NCBI RefSeq assembly: GCF_002433005.1
Contig: NZ_DJHF01000003.1
Coordinates: forward strand, 1-64,000
Length of the DNA: 64,000 nt
Source: Acetomicrobium sp. UBA5826
Lineage (GTDB): Bacteria > Synergistota > Synergistia > Synergistales > Acetomicrobiaceae
Direction: 5' to 3'
Below, in pieces: positions 52,400-61,506 of the stretch. The notes below the pieces were generated by a model, which was given only the letters and a program-made list of their open reading frames with translations, was not told where the DNA came from and did not search any database. The stretch's first letter is position 1. Every line of letters begins with the position of its first letter. The translations under genes were made by a program, and so were the position numbers.

Positions 52400-53415
52400 C
52401 GCACCTCCCAGCTGTATAATCCCATATCAGTGAAGGAATAATTGACGGTTTGTACCCCTTCGTCCTGCAGCACTTTAGTAATTGCATATCTTTTGTCGGG
52501 TTTGGCGAAAAAGAACATGAACCCGCCGCCACCTGCTCCCGAGACTTTTCCTCCCAAAGCGCCGACCGATTTGGCCTTTTCGTAGATGGCGTCGATCTTT
52601 GGGGTCGTTATGCCTGCGGTAAAACGTTTTTTTGATTTCCATGCCTCGTCTAAGAGAAGGCCAAAGTCGTCGAGATTATCAGTCAGCAGCGCGGCCTTCA
52701 TGGCTATGGCAAGCTCTTTGGCCTTGTCAAGTGACTTTAATGTCTCCTCGTTGCCTGAGGCCATATCCTTTATCTGAGAGCTCAAGATCTTCGACGAATC
52801 GTGAGAGCCTCCCACGTAGGCCAGGATCAGTCTATGATTGAGCTCGCAGACCACGTCATTTCGCAGCCTCAAGGGGTTGACTATCGTCTTCGTGCCATTG
52901 AACTCTATGAAGTTAAAGCCACCGAAGGCAGCAGCGTATTGATCCTGTCTACCGCCTTTGATGCCCAGCTCATGTCTTTCGATTTGGTAGGCCATCTCGG
53001 CCACCTCATAGGGCGTCATGGGAAGGTTGAGCCAATGTCTAAATGTCCCGACGACTGCGACGCAGACAGCAGAAGATGACCCCAAACCCGAACCGGGAGG
53101 AGCATCGTTATGTATCCGTAACCTAAAACCATGACTGACGTTGTAAGCTTTTCTCATGAAGTTAACTACACCTTTTATCAAGTCGAGGTGTCCGTCGTAA
53201 GCCAAAAACTGATCCACGTCGTATTTCAGGGCTGCATCGTAATCTATGCTTTCTATCTCTATGGTCTTATCGACGAGCGGAGACAGGCTCACGGTAGCGT
53301 ATCGATCGATAGTGGCATTCATGACAACGCCTCCGTGTCTCTCACAGTACGGGGAGACGTCAGTCCCGCCGCCGCCAAAGCTTATCCTCAAAGGAACCCT
53401 TGATCTTATTAACAT
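52396..53415 (-). CDS. GHMP-family sugar kinase (heptose-7-phosphate kinase-like)
   Basis: About 339 residues of the GHMP kinase fold. Motif 1 is VPLRISFGGGGTDV, motif 2 the phosphate loop PPGSGLGSSSAVCVA, and motif 3 KVSGAGGGGFMFFF. The closest known type is D-glycero-D-manno-heptose 7-phosphate kinase (HddA), or fucose/arabinose kinases. I prefer the ATG at 53415 with GTGAGGA eight bases upstream; a GTG at 53430 overlaps the previous stop. It sits in the surface-glycan operon. Confidence 0.8.
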   Translation of the reverse strand: MLIRSRVPLRISFGGGGTDVSPYCERHGGVVMNATIDRYATVSLSPLVDKTIEIESIDYDAALKYDVDQFLAYDGHLDLIKGVVNFMRKAYNVSHGFRLRIHNDAPPGSGLGSSSAVCVAVVGTFRHWLNLPMTPYEVAEMAYQIERHELGIKGGRQDQYAAAFGGFNFIEFNGTKTIVNPLRLRNDVVCELNHRLILAYVGGSHDSSKILSSQIKDMASGNEETLKSLDKAKELAIAMKAALLTDNLDDFGLLLDEAWKSKKRFTAGITTPKIDAIYEKAKSVGALGGKVSGAGGGGFMFFFAKPDKRYAITKVLQDEGVQTVNYSFTDMGLYSWEVR

Positions 53416-53426
53416 GTTTTCAATCC

Positions 53427-56027
53427 TCACTTTAAAGCACTTATAGAATTAGCGCTCGCCGACCGTCCTATGGCATAGTAGTACCATCCAACAGGAATGC
53501 CGTTTTTTCGTACAATCAGCTCTTTTACGCTTCCTACGTTCCAGCCATCTTTGACCAATTCGTCCAAACATAGACTCTTAGGATCCGGACCGACCAGCAC
53601 AATCACGTCACTATAAGCACGTAAACCTTTGTCTTTGGGAAACCAGTATTTGAACATCAGACTTTCGTGCCCGAAGAAGTTGGGACCGGCCGTGTATCTT
53701 ACGCCCTCACCGTGGTCACGGCTTTTGCCTGCCAACTTCGTCCTGTAAAAGGAAAGTTCGCTTGCAATCATGTGCTTGTCCATGCCCAACACCAGGGGTT
53801 CGTGTCCCGTAGACAGCTCAAGCTCGTTTTCTATGGCCTCAACCTGTCTGGCCAGATCGCTCCATCCAAGTAAGGACAGATCACGGGGGTAAGCAGCAAA
53901 GGGTAGGCCTAAAACGAAGTAGTGCAAAGCTGCTCCAAAGATAAGATAGACAACTACAACAGTAGGGATCCAGGCCTTTCTGAGAAAATTAATAATTCGA
54001 GATGTAGTATCGCTTTCCATAACCTGATATGCCATTAAAGGAATTAGGCAAATCCAGGCAGGCCCCGTCCAGTTCAACTTGACCTCTCGAAATAAGCTAA
54101 AGGCCAAAAAGACACATGCCGGAAAAAGCGCCATGATCATGCAAAACCGAGATCTTCGGTCGCCCTTTGTGCCCAAAAAGGTGCCAGAAACAGCGACTAA
54201 ACCGACAGGCGTAAGGAGCGCGGCTACATAGCCCAGAAATTGAGGCAGATAGAACCTAAAGGAACCGGCAAGCCTGTCGGATCCCTGAAAGACGAAAGAT
54301 GCCCATCCATGTTTGGCGTTCCAGACGATGACAGGCGAAAAGATAAAAAGAGCAAGGATGGCAGCCAAGTAGGGCTCCTTTTTCTTTAACCATTGACGAG
54401 ACATCGGGTCTATGGCCATGAACAACAAACTTGCTGGTGCCAGAAGGACGATGGTGTATTTGGAAAGCAGTCCCAGCCCGCCGCAAATGCCCACGCCCCA
54501 CCAGGATGAACGTCGTTTGTCAAAAAATGCCTTGGCCAAGAAGTAAAGCGTCCCCGCCCAGCAGGCAGCAAGGGGAGCGTCAGGTGTCATAAGCATGCCT
54601 ATCCCAAAGAAAAAGGGGAGTCCTGTCACTAAGAAAAGAGAGACGAAGGCAATTTCCCTACCGTAGAGCTTTCGTGCAAGGGCAAAGACGAACGCCCCCA
54701 TAACCGCCCAAGAAACCAGTGCTCCTATCCTTACGCCAAATTCAGCGTTGCCGAAGACGGACGTAAAAAAGGCTATGATCCAGGCCACCATGGGAGGGTG
54801 GTCGAGGTAGCCTATGTCCAGGTGCTGAGCGTAATTCCAGTAGTATGCTTCCTCATAAATCAGCTCCATCACTCCCATATAAAACAGGCGCAACACTATG
54901 GCATAAATCAGAAATATGACAGATACAGCCCGCCAGCGAAGCCCTTTATGTTTAGGTTTCAGAGGAAACACGAAGAAGGCATTCCCCACGTAATTTGAGA
55001 CGGCGGCAGCAAAGATCCCCCCAATTACGGCTAATAAGGGTGGCCATCCTAATAATTGATTTAAGGTAGCAAGCACTCCTCCCCGCAAAAACAGCGACGC
55101 CAAGGCCAAAAGCAGGAAACGTCCGAAGCCGGCGAAAGAAAGCCTTTGTGTATTGTCTTGCGCAAAGGACCATCTAGCATTGCACGTGAAGTTAAATGCA
55201 GTCGAGGCAAAAAAGCTAATCACGTGAGATTGTCCAATGGGAAATTTTAAGGCGATAAGAACAGAAAATACAAAAAGATCGAGAACCATGGCAAGAAGGC
55301 CCACAATCCCAAAGCGAATGCCACTTTTTGCCGACATGTTACCTCCGGCTAAGGCAGCCAGCCGACACAGATAAGACCATCCCATCTTTATGAGATTGAT
55401 CTTTGAATGTCCGCTTGCCCTATCCTTGAAAGTTATGGGAACCTCAATTACCCTTAAGGATGGACCTCCTGCTATGAGCGCCTCCATGCACACCTTAAAG
55501 CAAGCTTTCTCAGGATCGAGCGAGCGAAGCAGTTGGGGACGTACGGCAAAAAAGCCGGACATGGGGTCGCATACGTCGACGAAGATCCTCGCTATGACAG
55601 TGGCGATAAAGGACGCCAGCCTCCTGTAGAAGGGCCATCCGGGCGTGGATCCTCCCTTTATGTAACGGCTTGCTACGGTCATATCGCATGTGCCTTCCAA
55701 TAAGGGCTTGACCAGGTCGGGGATGACCTCTGGCGGATGGCTCAAATCGGCGTCCATGACCACCAGGATATCACCGGTGGCCGCACGGGCTCCCGCTATT
55801 ACCGATTTGGCCACGCCTTTGTCGTCGTCGCGGGCAATGAGGCGTATGGGGTGATGTTCTTGCCATTTCAGGACGTGTTCGCGCGTGCCGTCGGTAGAGC
55901 CATCGTCTACTACCAATATTTCAAGGTCATATGAAATCTCATCCTTAAGCGCGAAAATACGGAAAATAAGATCATCGATATTTCCGACCTCGTTTATGGT
56001 GGGAACGATGACCGAGACCTTAGACAA
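53427..56027 (-). CDS. GT2-GtrA-GT39 fusion glycosyltransferase
   Basis: A long membrane protein of about 866 residues made of three modules. Residues 1-230 are a dolichol-phosphate-mannose-synthase-like GT2 domain (VSVIVPTINEVGNI, VVDDGSTDGT, VVMDADLSHPPE). Residues about 240-365 are a four-helix GtrA flippase-like domain (FGIVGLLAMVLDLFVFS). Residues about 370-866 are a PMT/ArnT-like GT39 enzyme with YEEAYYWNYAQHLDIGYLDHPP, carrying the catalytic acidic residue, and about ten helices. It would make, flip and transfer a polyprenyl-phosphate sugar in one chain. The start is TTG 56027, seven bases after GGAGGG; the frame opens at 56042. It heads the operon. Confidence 0.82.
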   Translation of the reverse strand: MSKVSVIVPTINEVGNIDDLIFRIFALKDEISYDLEILVVDDGSTDGTREHVLKWQEHHPIRLIARDDDKGVAKSVIAGARAATGDILVVMDADLSHPPEVIPDLVKPLLEGTCDMTVASRYIKGGSTPGWPFYRRLASFIATVIARIFVDVCDPMSGFFAVRPQLLRSLDPEKACFKVCMEALIAGGPSLRVIEVPITFKDRASGHSKINLIKMGWSYLCRLAALAGGNMSAKSGIRFGIVGLLAMVLDLFVFSVLIALKFPIGQSHVISFFASTAFNFTCNARWSFAQDNTQRLSFAGFGRFLLLALASLFLRGGVLATLNQLLGWPPLLAVIGGIFAAAVSNYVGNAFFVFPLKPKHKGLRWRAVSVIFLIYAIVLRLFYMGVMELIYEEAYYWNYAQHLDIGYLDHPPMVAWIIAFFTSVFGNAEFGVRIGALVSWAVMGAFVFALARKLYGREIAFVSLFLVTGLPFFFGIGMLMTPDAPLAACWAGTLYFLAKAFFDKRRSSWWGVGICGGLGLLSKYTIVLLAPASLLFMAIDPMSRQWLKKKEPYLAAILALFIFSPVIVWNAKHGWASFVFQGSDRLAGSFRFYLPQFLGYVAALLTPVGLVAVSGTFLGTKGDRRSRFCMIMALFPACVFLAFSLFREVKLNWTGPAWICLIPLMAYQVMESDTTSRIINFLRKAWIPTVVVVYLIFGAALHYFVLGLPFAAYPRDLSLLGWSDLARQVEAIENELELSTGHEPLVLGMDKHMIASELSFYRTKLAGKSRDHGEGVRYTAGPNFFGHESLMFKYWFPKDKGLRAYSDVIVLVGPDPKSLCLDELVKDGWNVGSVKELIVRKNGIPVGWYYYAIGRSASANSISALK

Positions 56028-56042
56028 ATTCAATCCCTCCAA

Positions 56043-56393
56043 ATATTTATTTCAAAAGATGCGAAGCTAATTTTAGCTACCCTATGATGAAGTTTTCGTG
56101 AAGATTACCTTTGAGGGATCGTAAAATGATGATCTTGACGCCCTGAGCCCATGAAAATTTCTGTGTCAGGGTGCTTTCGTTGCATTGCACGCTTCGTTCA
56201 ATCGGGTTGCCGTTGATATAAATATGGAGGGACAGCTTCCCTTGTCATTTTTCAGCAACCCTCATAACGATGCGGATGCTAGAAGGCCGACAGATAAGAT
56301 CGAATTTTATGAAGTTGCGGTTACGAATTGGGCAAAATTACCTGGCAAGTCGTTGGTATATAATTAACGTTAACATTATTCTAGGAGAGTGAC
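56043..56393. promoter_or_regulatory. Divergent intergenic region
   Basis: These 350 bases separate the minus-strand glycan operon from the plus-strand two-component genes. A TATAAT box at 56359-56364 and a TTAACGTTAA palindrome at 56364-56373 precede the regulator ATG, but no good -35 box is paired with it. A hairpin with CCCTGA/TCAGGG arms lies at 56139-56173. No gene is supported here. Confidence 0.45.
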
Positions 56394-57080
56394 ATGATGA
56401 GGGTTTTGATAGCAGACGACGATACCTCTCTCCTCGAACAACTTCGAGAGATCTTGGCCAGTGAGCGCTACACGGTAGATACTGCAAGCAATGGAATCGA
56501 GGCCATGGATAAGCTTTATGATGCTGTCTTCGATTTGGTGATACTGGACGTCATGATGCCCCATATAGATGGGTTGAATTTGCTTGAGCAAATACGAAAA
56601 GGAGGGATCAATATTCCGGTGTTAATGCTTACGGCAAAGGGGGACGTGGAGGACAAGGTCAAAGGGCTTAATCTAGGAGCTGATGACTATCTGGCAAAAC
56701 CTTTTTCTATCGACGAATTACTTGCGCGCGTTCGCGCGTTATTGAGGAGATCTGAAGGCCGGCATAGTGCGATTTTGGATGCCAAAGGACTGAGATTAGA
56801 CACGGTAAGCCGCAAGGTCACGAAAGATGGAGAGCCGATAGATCTCACCCAAAAAGAATTTTTAATCCTCGAATTTCTGCTATACAACAAAAACAGGGTC
56901 GTATCGCGTTTCAGTTTGGCTGAACATGTATGGGGGGACGCCTTTGATCCCTTTACCATGTCTAATTTTATAGATGTTCATATTAAAAATTTGCGCCGTA
57001 AACTCGGTGATGCCGGGAACGATAAAATCATTCAGACCGTACGTAGCGTTGGTTATATGATCGAAGATGGTGAACAATGA
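56394..57080 (+). CDS. OmpR-family response regulator
   Basis: A 228-residue regulator. The receiver domain begins MRVLIADDDTSLLEQL and has the phospho-Asp in LVILDVMMP (about residue 52) and Lys in DDYLAKPFSI (about 102). The DNA-binding winged helix ends with VDVHIKNLRRKL and IQTVRSVGYMIE. It overlaps the histidine kinase by four bases. The target may include the downstream exported protein or the glycan genes, which is inference. Confidence 0.93.
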   Translation: MMRVLIADDDTSLLEQLREILASERYTVDTASNGIEAMDKLYDAVFDLVILDVMMPHIDGLNLLEQIRKGGINIPVLMLTAKGDVEDKVKGLNLGADDYLAKPFSIDELLARVRALLRRSEGRHSAILDAKGLRLDTVSRKVTKDGEPIDLTQKEFLILEFLLYNKNRVVSRFSLAEHVWGDAFDPFTMSNFIDVHIKNLRRKLGDAGNDKIIQTVRSVGYMIEDGEQ

Positions 57081-58456
57081 CAGTAAGAAAAAGGATTATG
57101 CTTCTCATCGTTGGAACAGGTTTGGTGTCAGGCTTTCTCTTCTCCGGTGTGGTGTTTTATGAGTTTATAGAGCAATCGTTCAGGCTTTTAGATTCCATGC
57201 TTGAGGAGGAAGCTTATAAGGTTATAGAGTTGCTGGAACACGAAAAAGGACAACCCAATTTGCATATAGATGACGGGTACTGGATCGTGATTTACGACCG
57301 ACAAAGCAGCGAAGTCATCTTTCGCTCAAACCTGGCAGACTTCGTCAGGCTTCCTTCGGTAAAACCAAGCTCTGCTGTCACCATAAGAGATGTAGTCGTA
57401 AACGATGCCTCCGGTAAAAGTAAGGTCGAAGCGTTCAGGCTTAGGGCCTTTCCGGTTTTCTTAGGCGATAAAGATTATATCGTTCAAGTCGGTCGTTCCT
57501 TGGGAAAGGTTGAAGAAGAGATAAGAGAGCTGGTTTGGGGTATCCCACTGGGCCTCATTTTTTCTGTTTTAATTTTGATCCTCATCAGTCACTTTATAAC
57601 GGGCAAAATACTAAAACCCATAAGTCAAATGAAAGATTTAGCACGAGATATAAGCGAGAAGAATCTAGAACAGCGGCTTCCCGTAAATGAGCAAGGGGAT
57701 GAGTTTAACGAACTGGCGATGACGATCAACCAGATGCTTGACCGATTGCAGTACTCTTTCATGAGACAAAGAAACTTTCTTTTCGATACATCTCATGAGC
57801 TTAAAACCCCGCTTGCTACCATAAGATTGGCCATCGGCGAAATTAGCTCTTCGGATATGGATAGCCTTTCTCCTTCGATAAGGGATAACCTTCTCAGATT
57901 GAACAATCAAGTGTTGCGAATGGAGCGGTTGGTCAAGGATCTTCTTGACATGTCGTCACTAGAAACCCTTTCCGGCCTCGATCTAAAGCCGGTACATTTA
58001 ACCGAATTGCTTTCGGCTTTAATAGAGGATTACCAACTTTTATCCGACGCACGCAGCATCATGATGGAGGTCAATCTCCCGGAAAATTTGTGGGTCAAAG
58101 GCGACGAGGAAAAATTACGACGTGCCTTCTCAAATCTTTTAGACAACGCAATTAAATACAACGAGGATGGCGGACAGATAGTGATAAGGGCTAAACGTGA
58201 GGTCACAGAAACGGCAGTGATTGTTGTAATTATTGAAAATACCGGGCCGGGAGTGCCGGAAGAAGACCTGCCCAAGGTGTTTGATCAGTTTTACAGGGTC
58301 GAGAAATCGAGATCCTTAGATTATGGAGGATCTGGTTTGGGATTGTCCATTGTAAAAAGGATCATTGAGCTTCATAAGGGGAAGGTCGATATTGAAAGCA
58401 AACCAGGTGTTAGGACGCGCGTTATTGTTCGACTGCCCGGATATAATACAAGATAA
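57077..58456 (+). CDS. Sensor histidine kinase
   Basis: The 459-residue membrane kinase has an N-terminal helix (10-32), an extracytoplasmic sensor of about 120 residues, a second helix near 155-175, a HAMP linker, the phospho-acceptor motif DTSHELKTPLATIR, and ATPase boxes NLLDNAIKYNEDGG, GVPEEDLPKVFDQFYR and GGSGLGLSIVKRI. It pairs with the OmpR-type regulator whose gene overlaps its start. The signal is unknown; an envelope stress is suggested by the downstream HtrA-like gene. Confidence 0.93.
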   Translation: MTVRKRIMLLIVGTGLVSGFLFSGVVFYEFIEQSFRLLDSMLEEEAYKVIELLEHEKGQPNLHIDDGYWIVIYDRQSSEVIFRSNLADFVRLPSVKPSSAVTIRDVVVNDASGKSKVEAFRLRAFPVFLGDKDYIVQVGRSLGKVEEEIRELVWGIPLGLIFSVLILILISHFITGKILKPISQMKDLARDISEKNLEQRLPVNEQGDEFNELAMTINQMLDRLQYSFMRQRNFLFDTSHELKTPLATIRLAIGEISSSDMDSLSPSIRDNLLRLNNQVLRMERLVKDLLDMSSLETLSGLDLKPVHLTELLSALIEDYQLLSDARSIMMEVNLPENLWVKGDEEKLRRAFSNLLDNAIKYNEDGGQIVIRAKREVTETAVIVVIIENTGPGVPEEDLPKVFDQFYRVEKSRSLDYGGSGLGLSIVKRIIELHKGKVDIESKPGVRTRVIVRLPGYNTR

Positions 58457-58571
58457 TTGGCACTAATATTGTTTTACTTAATGTGATGTCAAGGCGCGAA
58501 GATAAAGCCCAAGATTCGAGTTTTTCAATAGAAAGAATTTAGACCTTAAATAGGATCGAGGAGGTGTTTGT

Positions 58572-60551
58572 ATGAAGCGGTTGATGGCCTTGGGGATTTT
58601 AATTGTTGCAGTCTTTACCGGCATGTCAGCGGCACAGGAGATAACGGATTGGTCAGAGCTTACGGATAAGGCGTTGCCTGCGATCGTAACTGTCATGTCC
58701 GCCGGCGAAGAGGGGGCAGAAAACACGCCTCTAAGCTCAGGTTTCATCATAAGCGGAGACGGCAAGGTAGTGACCAGCTTTAATGCTATCGCCGGCAAAA
58801 GGAATCTGTTGGTACGACGCAGCGACGGGTCCTTTTTGACCGTTAAAGGCTTTATTGCAGCCGATGCCGACAAGGGTTTGATAATACTTCAGGCAGAGGG
58901 GAACAATTTGCCCTTTATATCCCTTGGCGATTCCGATAAGGTCAAGTTGGGAGAGGCAATTTGCGTCATCTCTTCAATGCCGTCTGCGGCAGGCCAGATA
59001 AGCACCGGTATCTTCAATGGCTTTCGAGAATTAAAGGGCGGACTTAAAACGTTACAAATCACCACACCCGTTACCAAAGAAAGCATCGGTGCACCGGTCT
59101 TTAACAAGAAGGCAGAGATCATAGGTATCGCCTCCTTTTACCCCTTAGAGGGAGGACAGGTCGTAAGCATAGCCATTCCTTCTAACGTCGCAAAGGAGCT
59201 TTTAAAAGGAGCCAAGGCAGAGGTGCAACCCTTGTCAGGGGATTCCTTTGCGCCCTTTGCGTTTGCCACCGCCCAGACCGAGCTGTATAAGACTTACAAA
59301 GAGGCCATCCAAACGCCTCAACCTGGTGAAGACAATCTACTGATAGCACTTTTGAGGATTGCTGAGGCGATGGCAAGGGCGGGACAGACCGATAGTGCCC
59401 TCGGAACTTTCAGCAAAGCTATGGATTTTTCTCAAAAAATTGGCGACAAGGAATCCCAGTCGTGGGCGGTAATGGAGATTGCCAAAAGCTTAGCGAGGGC
59501 AGGACAGTTCGACAAGGCCTTGCAGGTTGCCAAAGGAATTTCGATCTCACCTCATGTTGATCGTCGTTCCTATGCAATGGCTGAAATTGGCATATCGATG
59601 GCTAAAGCTGGACAGCTTGACCAAGGGTTACAGGTTGTCCAGGAGGTCAGCGACTTACTCTATCGCTGTTATGGCCTTGTGGGCATCGCTGGAGTCATGG
59701 TTGAAGCTGGACAAAGGGAGCGCGCCAAGCATATTGCAGATCAAGCCCTGCAGGTGGCCAAAAGCCTAAAAGATAAAAATGAACGTTCGGGGTGGATCGG
59801 CGAAGTTGCCAGAGTCATGGCAAAAACAGGCGATTTCGATAAGGCATTGCAAGTAGCCAAAGGCGGTGATAACAAGTACCTTGCCTGGATCGCCGAGGAA
59901 ATGGCAAAGGACGGACAGTTCGACAGAGCTCTACAAACTGCCAAGGGGACCAAGGACGTGAGTCTGCGTGAATCAGCGCTTTTGAACATTATCAAGGAGA
60001 TGGCGAAAGCCGGGCAATTCGACCAAGCCATAAAGGTTTCCCAGGAAATCAAAGACCCGTACAAACGTTGCCAAGGGCTTTCGTGCGTTGCGGCAGCCAT
60101 GGCAATGGCCGGACAGCAGGAACCTGCAGAACAAATATATACCCTGGCTTTACAAACGGCACAGGGCATAAAAGCCGGATATGAACGCAATTTTTCGTTT
60201 TCTGTTGTTGCTCAAGCCTTTGCACAGGCCAAACAGTTCGACAAGGCCTTACAAATAGCAGAAGGTATCGTTAACGAAAACAAAAGCGAACAATCCGGGA
60301 ATTATGTGTTTTTCCTCCTTGCAGAAGCGATGGCATCAGCCGGGCAGTACGATCAGGCGCTGCAAGCAGCTCAAAGGATTGCAGACGCCAGCGTTAGGTC
60401 AAATACGTTGTCCGAGGTAACAATGACTATGGCCCGGGCAGGACAGTTTGATGCGAGCTTAAAGGTCGCTCAAACGATACAAGACCCCCTGGCTCGTCTT
60501 GATGCCTTGGCAGGGATAATAAATGTCATAAAAGCGCAGAAACAACAATAA
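58572..60551 (+). CDS. Exported HtrA-like pseudoprotease with helical repeats
   Basis: A 659-residue exported protein: signal peptide 1-21 (ending SAA), a trypsin-like domain at about 28-215, and from about 255 to 655 some ten to twelve repeats of about 30-36 residues with the core MAKAGQFDKALQVAKGI, likely TPR/SEL1-like helical pairs. In the protease domain the HtrA pattern is recognisable (SSGFIISGDGKVVTSFNAIAG; LQITTPVTKESIGAPVFN), but the catalytic His position is Asn71 and the GNSGGP loop is altered to ESIGAP, so it is probably inactive. ATG 58572 follows GAGGAGG. It may serve as an envelope binding scaffold linked to the two-component genes upstream. Confidence 0.75.
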   Translation: MKRLMALGILIVAVFTGMSAAQEITDWSELTDKALPAIVTVMSAGEEGAENTPLSSGFIISGDGKVVTSFNAIAGKRNLLVRRSDGSFLTVKGFIAADADKGLIILQAEGNNLPFISLGDSDKVKLGEAICVISSMPSAAGQISTGIFNGFRELKGGLKTLQITTPVTKESIGAPVFNKKAEIIGIASFYPLEGGQVVSIAIPSNVAKELLKGAKAEVQPLSGDSFAPFAFATAQTELYKTYKEAIQTPQPGEDNLLIALLRIAEAMARAGQTDSALGTFSKAMDFSQKIGDKESQSWAVMEIAKSLARAGQFDKALQVAKGISISPHVDRRSYAMAEIGISMAKAGQLDQGLQVVQEVSDLLYRCYGLVGIAGVMVEAGQRERAKHIADQALQVAKSLKDKNERSGWIGEVARVMAKTGDFDKALQVAKGGDNKYLAWIAEEMAKDGQFDRALQTAKGTKDVSLRESALLNIIKEMAKAGQFDQAIKVSQEIKDPYKRCQGLSCVAAAMAMAGQQEPAEQIYTLALQTAQGIKAGYERNFSFSVVAQAFAQAKQFDKALQIAEGIVNENKSEQSGNYVFFLLAEAMASAGQYDQALQAAQRIADASVRSNTLSEVTMTMARAGQFDASLKVAQTIQDPLARLDALAGIINVIKAQKQQ

Positions 60552-60809
60552 ATTGCGCCTAATCAAATAGGTATAACCCAAAGATGTAGGGACAACTTTG
60601 CATGTTATGGATTTAACAATTCCGTAGCGATGAGAAAATTTTGAAGTTGACTGATAAAGTCGGATGGTTACTTGATTACTTAGATACACCATCAATCATT
60701 GTGTGAGGTAAACCGAAAAGCCGTAAAAATATTTGGCAGGAACAGATCCCATTGCACGCACAAGATAAAATTCAATTCTAATGTTCAGTTATTGCTTTTT
60801 TATATTATC
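60552..60809. other. Non-coding gap before defence island
   Basis: No gene, tRNA or clear att repeat is seen. Base composition turns AT-rich after about 60550, marking the probable left edge of the BREX island. An open frame on the minus strand (60459-60695) overlaps the repeat protein and has no supporting signals. Confidence 0.35.
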
Positions 60810-60844
60810 TTGACATTGGATGTAGGTGATTGTAAATTACAATC
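60810..60844 (+). promoter_or_regulatory. Probable BREX promoter with palindromic operator
   Basis: A perfect -35 TTGACA (60810-60815) is 17 bases from a moderate -10 TAAATT (60833-60838). A 17-base palindrome, GATTGTAA-A-TTACAATC (60828-60844), covers the -10 box and would let a dimeric repressor block transcription. Known BREX loci are controlled by WYL-type BrxR proteins at inverted repeats, but no regulator gene lies in the window. The start codon of brxF is about 150 bases downstream. Confidence 0.6.
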
Positions 60845-60995
60845 AATATATAAATGGAGATGTAGAATGTGTTAGGTGATAATTTGTTTGCATTCGGGGA
60901 TATTATGCAGTTTCTGGATATTGTGAACTTAGCTCGCTAACTATAGGCGCCTACAACATTATGTGATAACGTATGCTATAAAGGAGTGAAGAGCG

Positions 60996-61460
60996 ATAGA
61001 ATCAATAACGAGTCAAATCCTATCAATGATTGACGAAGTTTATCAGCTCTATTACCGCTTAATCCTATTAGTAGGTCCCGCAGGTAGTGGCAAGACAAAT
61101 ATTATGAAACAAATTTCTATATATAAATCCTGCCCGCTTATAAATGTGAACCTTAACCTATCTCGCTGGTTGCTTGATCTCTCCGAACGAAAGCGTATCC
61201 TCAAATTACCGGATTTTATGAGTGAAATAATAGATCTAACTAACGGAGATTTAGTTTTGCTTGATAATATAGAGCTTCTCTTTGATGTTCACTTGAAGCA
61301 TGACCCTCTACGTTTACTTCAAGGGATATCTCGAAATGTCACTGTTGTGTCCACATGGAATGGATCGATCACAAGTGGTCATCTGATTTATGCTAGCCCT
61401 GGCCATCCGGAATATCATCGTTATCCTATTGAAAGCTTTCTAGTGGTCAGTATGAGATAA
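60996..61460 (+). CDS. brxF: BREX-3 P-loop protein BrxF
   Basis: A small P-loop ATPase (144 residues from ATG 61026, 154 from the codon at 60996). Walker A is LVGPAGSGKTN, and GDLVLLDNIELLFD is the Walker B region. Size, motifs and the following brxC gene identify BrxF of type 3 BREX phage-defence systems. The only good ribosome site, AAGGAG at 60981-60986, is nine bases before an ATA codon at 60996, which opens the frame with IESITSQILS. The ATG at 61026 has no ribosome site. So either a rare ATA start or a weakly translated ATG start is used. Confidence 0.8.
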   Translation: MESITSQILSMIDEVYQLYYRLILLVGPAGSGKTNIMKQISIYKSCPLINVNLNLSRWLLDLSERKRILKLPDFMSEIIDLTNGDLVLLDNIELLFDVHLKHDPLRLLQGISRNVTVVSTWNGSITSGHLIYASPGHPEYHRYPIESFLVVSMR

Positions 61461-61506
61461 CATGATGTAATTAAAAATAAAAAGCGAGTTTTAGGGGGCA
61501 ATTGAA

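Noticed and set aside
60552..60995. tRNA or att site at the BREX island edge
   Set aside because: No cloverleaf, CCA-type end or direct repeat was found by eye.
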